From positions 105,406,296-105,470,295 of the forward strand of contig NC_081412.1 of assembly GCF_030272615.1 (NCBI RefSeq): a stretch of 64,000 bases of DNA. The letters run 5' to 3'. Shown in pieces: positions 59,311 to 64,000 of this stretch (position 1 is its first letter; every line of letters starts with the position of its first letter). A program made the translations under genes and the position numbers. Source of the DNA: Cryptomeria japonica (lineage: Eukaryota; Streptophyta; Pinopsida; Cupressales; Cupressaceae). The notes under the pieces were generated by a model. It was given only the letters and a program-made list of their open reading frames with translations, made no database searches and was not told the origin of the DNA.

Positions 59311-59329
59311 CTCCCCGACAGAGTCGCCA
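59311..59329 (-). promoter_or_regulatory. Candidate primer-binding site (copy B)
   Basis: Element-strand TGGCGACTCTGTCGGGGAG, six bases after the LTR end AGCCAACA. The same position and near-identical sequence as in copy A support it. Confidence 0.68.
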
Positions 59330-60084
59330 AAAAACTGTTGGCTGAATATTTTTTCACTAGCATACCAATGAAAAAAATATATGTTTCACACACAGCTATG
59401 TTAAGAAATTAATCTCTCCTCTCATCAAGGGGAGGTTCCCTTTGAAATTTATTCTCTAATTAACAAGAAACTAAAATCTGTGGGTAAGTTTCAGGCATAT
59501 AACTCTCTTTTTTCAGAGTCTATGTATTCTCCCTCCACTTTGTTACAATTATCTATCACTTTTGATACTTAAAGAAACGAACAAACTAATCCAACAAATT
59601 ATACCAAAGCTTACAATCAAGAAGCACAAAGTCTTTCTTGAATGTAATTCTAACTAACTTAATTATCACTAATGGTAAGAAATTTAACTTGCAGCTCAAA
59701 GTCTTCAAGTGCACTTCCCCCAATCCTTAAAACTACAACTAATAGCAGTAATACAAAGCCTACCACTAATCACTTAACATCAAAAAATTTCTCAAATATG
59801 CATGGAGCACAAAGTCTACTTCCACAATTACATAGCTCTTTTACCCACATAACAATATAACCAATACAAAGGAATTAAAGAACATACATAAGCAATGAAC
59901 ATAGGAACATTAACTCATATAAACAATCTTTGAGACAACACAAAGTTTGAGATCAAATAGAATTGCTTTCTTTATTTGCTTGATTGAATCTTCACAACAA
60001 AGCTCAAAGTCTTAGTAGAAGCAAAAATTCAGCAGAGTCTTGCTTAGCATAATAAAAGATAAGTATCTACAAAAGAGGGTCCTC

Positions 60085-60092
60085 CTTATATA
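60085..60092 (-). promoter_or_regulatory. TATA box of LTR B
   Basis: Element-strand CCTATATAAGGAGGACCC, identical in its core to LTR A. Confidence 0.65.
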
Positions 60093-60239
60093 GGAAAATA
60101 ATGGAGAAAAATGTGAACATAGTTGACTAATTGAACTGCAAAATCCCACTTGACTTCAACTACAACAAAAAGAAAATGTGCAGTTGCGAGAAAACTTGTA
60201 GCATCTAGCTATGCAACTACATGAAAGGAAATTGTCAAA

Positions 60240-63200
60240 AAGAGGACACTTTATACATCTTTCTCCTCCTCATTAGATTTCTGAAATTATTTGAACGTGG
60301 TCAGGATGACCTCCATCACATCTTTGTCTCACATTGGGGTAGAGTCAGTGATAATGCGAAAACGGGAAATTGCATCCTCAGCCTTTATATATTTATTTTT
60401 TCTACCTTTCAAAATGGATGCAAGGACCTCAAACCTGACTTGAATTTCCAACAATTTATCAAATGCACTTAGGGAGAAATCCTATCCCATGCAGTGATCC
60501 TTTAGGGAAAGAAATTCCTATGTGATGGCGTCACTAGTAATGAGGTACTGATTCTCATCATATAGGTAACAAGGAATGTCGACAATTCTGGGCGAAATGA
60601 GATCAATCTCATCACCACCTTCCTTCCTTTCTTGATCTAGCTCTGCAATCATCAACCTTATTGTCTCTTTCTTGTTAAACAACAATGACAAGATATGTAT
60701 ATATTTATCTCTTGTTGAAATCAGCTTATTCTCCACAAGGATGTCAATTCTGAAATCCTCCATTTTGTTCCAAAGAGTTGCACTTCTCTCAATATCTTCT
60801 ATTTCTTTAGATTAGGATATCTTAATACTTTGCATTTGACTCTGAATTACTTCAAAATCAACCAACAACTTAGTTGTTGAACCTAGAACATGATATTCTT
60901 CTAATTTCAATCATGCAATCCACTCATCTACTACTCAACCCTTGATTCCTACCTGTTCAACCTTTTTGAGAGGCTCGGTATCTATTGAGGAACCTATAGG
61001 CTTGATTTCTTGGAAGTATTGTGTAACCTTGAGAAGAACACTAGTTAATTGCTCGCATTTCTGTTTCAACTCATTCTTCTCATCTCTTTCCTAATGAAAT
61101 ATTCATACCAAATAATTCAAAGCAGTTTGGGAATCCAACTTAACGCTTTCATGCATTTCCATTCCAACTTCTATAGTTTGCATAGTATAGTCCTCAGGTT
61201 GTATATTACCTTTATTCTTATCATATGATGGTACCATGACCACAACATATTTCCTCTTGGCAATTGCATCTACTAATACCCGAGAAATAGTCTTTGGCTT
61301 TTTTTTACCTTTGGGTTTTAGGGGAACCAATTGTTCAGAATCAAACTCATCTGGTGAAATCACCGATTTCTTTCTTTTGGGTGCTACTACCTCCATCCAA
61401 GGTGGTAATTTTGGGTTGGTGGGTGGAGTGGTATCCTCTTGCTCAATATTAACTAGTATTTGAGAAGCAAACTAACTTGAACTCGCAGCAGTTGTAGATG
61501 TTGTCATTGGTATCAAGGCTAAAGTATCCAGTGATATGCCAGTTGATGTACAAACAATAGCAGCTAATGACACCTCCTTTGTTACAATTAGAGATGGAGA
61601 GTGGAAGGTACAATGGTGGTAACCTCAGTACTTACAAGGAGTGGAACTTCTACTATGATCATTGCAGGAGGTAAATTCACCATCTGTTGTTCTACAAATG
61701 CCTTCTCCATAGCTTCAGTAAAATCCAACATCGAGGATTCAATAGTGGATGAAGGAATATCATCCAAACTAGAAAAATTGGATAGTGCAAAATACTATTG
61801 AGTAGTCTCTGATTGTGTCATTTCCATATCTAATTCTTCATCATCAAATCCCTCATCTTCTTGATCTGAGTCAGATTCAATAGAATAAATAACCACCTCT
61901 GAATGAGTTGACACCTATGAGGTGCTGAAGATATTACCCTCGCCATGATGTGCTAGTTGTGCAACCTAAACTTCCTCTTGATGAGGAATTTCACCTTCTT
62001 CTAGTTCATTTCCTTTCTCAGTTTCCTTAATAGACTGTTGCTCTGACTCTTTTGTGGTTGTCTCTTGCACTGCTAAAGATGACTTGTCTTTTTTAGACCC
62101 TTTAATTGTGCATTTGATTTTTGGTCCTTTTCCCTTAGATTGTGTAGAAGGGACTGAGGGTAGCGCTTGCTGATCTATTTTTCTTTTGGTTCTTTTTTCA
62201 GCTATAGTTGTTCTACCAATAGGGCCATCACTATTGTCATCATCACCGGAACTGGCAGGAAGTTGTTTCATTCTAATCTCATTCTTCAACATCCATGCAT
62301 TGGTATTTGCCAAAATAGGGGAAATTCTTTGAGTAATAGATTTACTCTCCTTCTTCAACTATTGCACAGGTGGGATTGGAGAATCAACAATTTTATGTTC
62401 ATAATAGTTCAAGTCTACTATGACATCAGTATCCTCCGTGGTCATTGGGATTTTTGCCAAATCAAGATTTAAATCTGCTCTAATGTAAGGTGGTTGAAAT
62501 CTACTCTCCTTATGTCTTCTTCATCCTGACAATCTACCCATACATATTCAAACCTAAAAACATGAGTGTAGTTTCTTTTGAGCTTATTTTTCAAGCCACA
62601 AAAATTAAAATTATTTCAAGCTTTGAACCTCCTCATGGTATTCCACTGCATTTCCTCTTCCATGTTTTTATCCTTGAGATTAGTCATAACTGAATACCGA
62701 CCAATAGATTCTGGGAACTTTAATCCAGTCTTATGGGCTTGTGTTTTCTTTTCATGCACATAAATCAGTTGCCGACATAGTTCCATGAGTATAATTTTGT
62801 CAGATGGATATGTTGGCAAAATGAAAGGTTCTCCTAAGAAACATCGTATCTGGATGTAAGTGAATGTAGGGAACTGAAGAAATACACATCAAAAATGAGA
62901 AACCTTTCTATATGTTGCTTATGATAATCTCTTCTTCTGTAAGTCTTTATCAAACATACACTTCCATATAGAAAAGAAAGTATCATTGACTCTTCTGAAA
63001 TGACTCCCTTGATTATTGATCGTGAGTTAATCATAATAATTCCAGACATGTACTAACCTCTTGTCACCTTTTGTAGATAAACCTAGATATTTCCTCATGG
63101 AGGTGGCTCCATATACAAGGTAGGAGGTCATATATAATTCCAGTGTTATCTTAACCTCCTTCAATTGTGCAAAGAGTGCATCATTGATGTGTTTACCCGA

Positions 63201-63893
63201 ATCTATCTTGGTAGCTCCTTTCCTGATTATATTCATGTAATAACACATCCAGCTTTGAAAATAGTGAGAATCTTTTAGACCCTTTACCCATGCCAACATG
63301 GTGACCATATCATTGTATTCCTCATTGAAGTCACTTCTAAGGAAATACTTTGGCCATCTTGAAGTGGTGGAATTTCTAGCGGTAGAGAGAAAAATTGTAT
63401 TAATTACTTTCTTACACTTTACCTCATTTTTCTCAAAATATTATTGAGTGCTTTCCTGAGTAATGTCAGCCACTTCCTCAACTAGATAACCCTTGAACAC
63501 ACTGTTAAGGAAAACACTATCTAATTTTATAACCACATTTTTATCAGCATGCTTTACTTGTCTTGTATTTGGATCAAAATGATCTGCCACTACAAGTACA
63601 AAGTTTGGATCATGAGTTGCGACTGGGAAGGAAGCATATTTGTGCAACTTTGATCTAATCAAGTTTTTCAAGCATGAAGGAGCTTTCTCAACTCGATCAA
63701 TGAACTCCTGCATATTGACATGACCAATTTTTGTATCCTTTGTCTCCTTGATATTGGAGTCAACTGAGATTTCTAGATACATATTCAAGTATTTATCTCA
63801 CTTGTACTTCATCTTTTTTGTTGATGGTTTGCTTGGTGAGGATTCCAATTGACTTGAAGAAGGCTCTGATTTGTCTTTAGAGGGCTTTGACAT
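60240..63893 (-). pseudogene. Decayed long ORF inside LTR B, same unrecognised family (copy 3)
   Basis: ATG at 63893 (MSKPSKDKSEPSSSQLESSP). Same organisation as copy 2: DPNFVLVVADHFDPNTRQVK at ~63.55 kb, LEVKI/LYMTSYLVYGATSM at ~63.13 kb, the IQIRCFLGEPF-type block at ~62.85 kb, a Ser/Lys-rich linker (KQLPASSGDDDNSDGPIG) and the C-terminal coiled coil (60518-60763 and before). Stops differ in part from copy 2, for example TGA at codon ~31 (63800) here and TAA at codon ~24 there, so the copies decayed separately. No known domain recognised. Confidence 0.7.
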
Positions 63894-64000
63894 TTGCAAA
63901 GTACTACATCCAACACCAAGGATTAGCTTCTTTGACAATCATCATCATCAGAAAACCAAATTTTAAATGGATCAAAAATTCGGAGTTAGGATGGACTTGG

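Larger units (their letters stand above)
46344..64000 (-). mobile_element. Ty3/gypsy tandem: LTR - internal region - LTR - truncated internal region
   Basis: On the minus strand the order is: LTR B (from beyond the window to 59336), PBS, gag, protease, archaeal RNase H, RT, RNase H, integrase (to 53353), LTR A (~53190 to 47321), PBS, and a gag fragment that stops at 46344. The two LTR copies are collinear over about 4.66 kb to the window edge. The second internal region after LTR A means this is not a simple single element: it may come from recombination between LTRs or from adjacent insertion. All coding parts carry stops. Confidence 0.8.
59336..64000 (-). repeat. LTR B of the Ty3 element, partial (runs off the window)
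   Basis: Collinear with 47321-51990 across its whole visible length, including the TATA box, the ORF and the sequence just upstream of the ORF start. The upstream part, expected to hold the hairpin array, lies beyond the window. Confidence 0.8.

Noticed and set aside
1-64000. tRNA, rRNA, telomere or centromere satellite sequences
   Set aside because: I scanned for tRNA arm patterns, ttaggg-type repeats and long regular satellites and saw none beyond the repeats listed; a covariance-model search would be needed to exclude small RNAs.

Overview
The window looks like nuclear DNA of a large, repeat-rich seed-plant genome. A gymnosperm (Cupressaceae/Taxaceae-like) is my best guess. The reasons are strong AT richness, one recognisable host gene in 64 kb, long introns, and several layers of decayed LTR retrotransposons, two of which carry a second, archaeal-type RNase H. 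The species is an inference; the element families are read from the sequence. There is no sign of bacterial or organellar organisation.

Layout. 0.8-2.6 kb (minus): a multi-exon GARP/G2-like MYB transcription factor gene with intact splice sites, the only likely functional gene. 5.0-5.5 kb: an LTR fragment. 7.6-14.0 kb (plus): a ~1,200-codon pseudogene of an unrecognised protein family, preceded by palindromes and hairpins. 14.2-19.6 kb (plus): a decayed multi-exon transposase gene with a DDE/RNase H-like core; its first intron holds an array of inverted repeats. 19.9-26.5 kb (plus): a 5'-truncated Ty3/gypsy element of Tat type (PR, G-patch, RT, RNase H, archaeal RNase H, integrase). 26.54-34.23 kb (minus): a complete Ty1/copia element with ~1.5-kb LTRs, PBS, PPT and an imperfect 5-bp target duplication, apparently inserted in the 3' part of the Ty3 element. 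35.8-38.6 kb (minus): a plant mobile domain (MAIN-like) pseudogene split by a 479-bp solo LTR with a perfect target duplication. 39.0-40.0 kb: another LTR. 40.3-42.6 kb: the 3' tip of a second transposase copy, facing a multi-exon gene remnant. 43.1-44.7 kb: the 3' end of a copia-lineage element carrying a coiled-coil ORF. 44.8-46.3 kb: low-complexity and palindromic sequence.

46.3-64 kb (minus) is one tandem Ty3/gypsy arrangement: LTR - gag - PR - archaeal RNase H - RT - RNase H - integrase - LTR - truncated gag. Its LTRs are very long (at least 4.66 kb, probably ~5.9 kb). Each carries, upstream of a TATA box, a long decayed ORF of the same unrecognised family as the one at 9.1-12.7 kb. One LTR also starts with about 15 hairpins whose arms differ from unit to unit but stay complementary.

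The most interesting points are: (1) an undescribed-looking protein family found three times, twice inside LTRs; (2) the archaeal RNase H upstream of RT in one element and downstream in the other; (3) covarying hairpin arrays; (4) a broad eukaryotic DDE-like transposase in a plant context. Almost all mobile-element genes are broken by stops and occasional frameshifts. Only the copia RT-RNase H segment (508 codons) is uninterrupted. All similarity statements are by eye; no database search was run.
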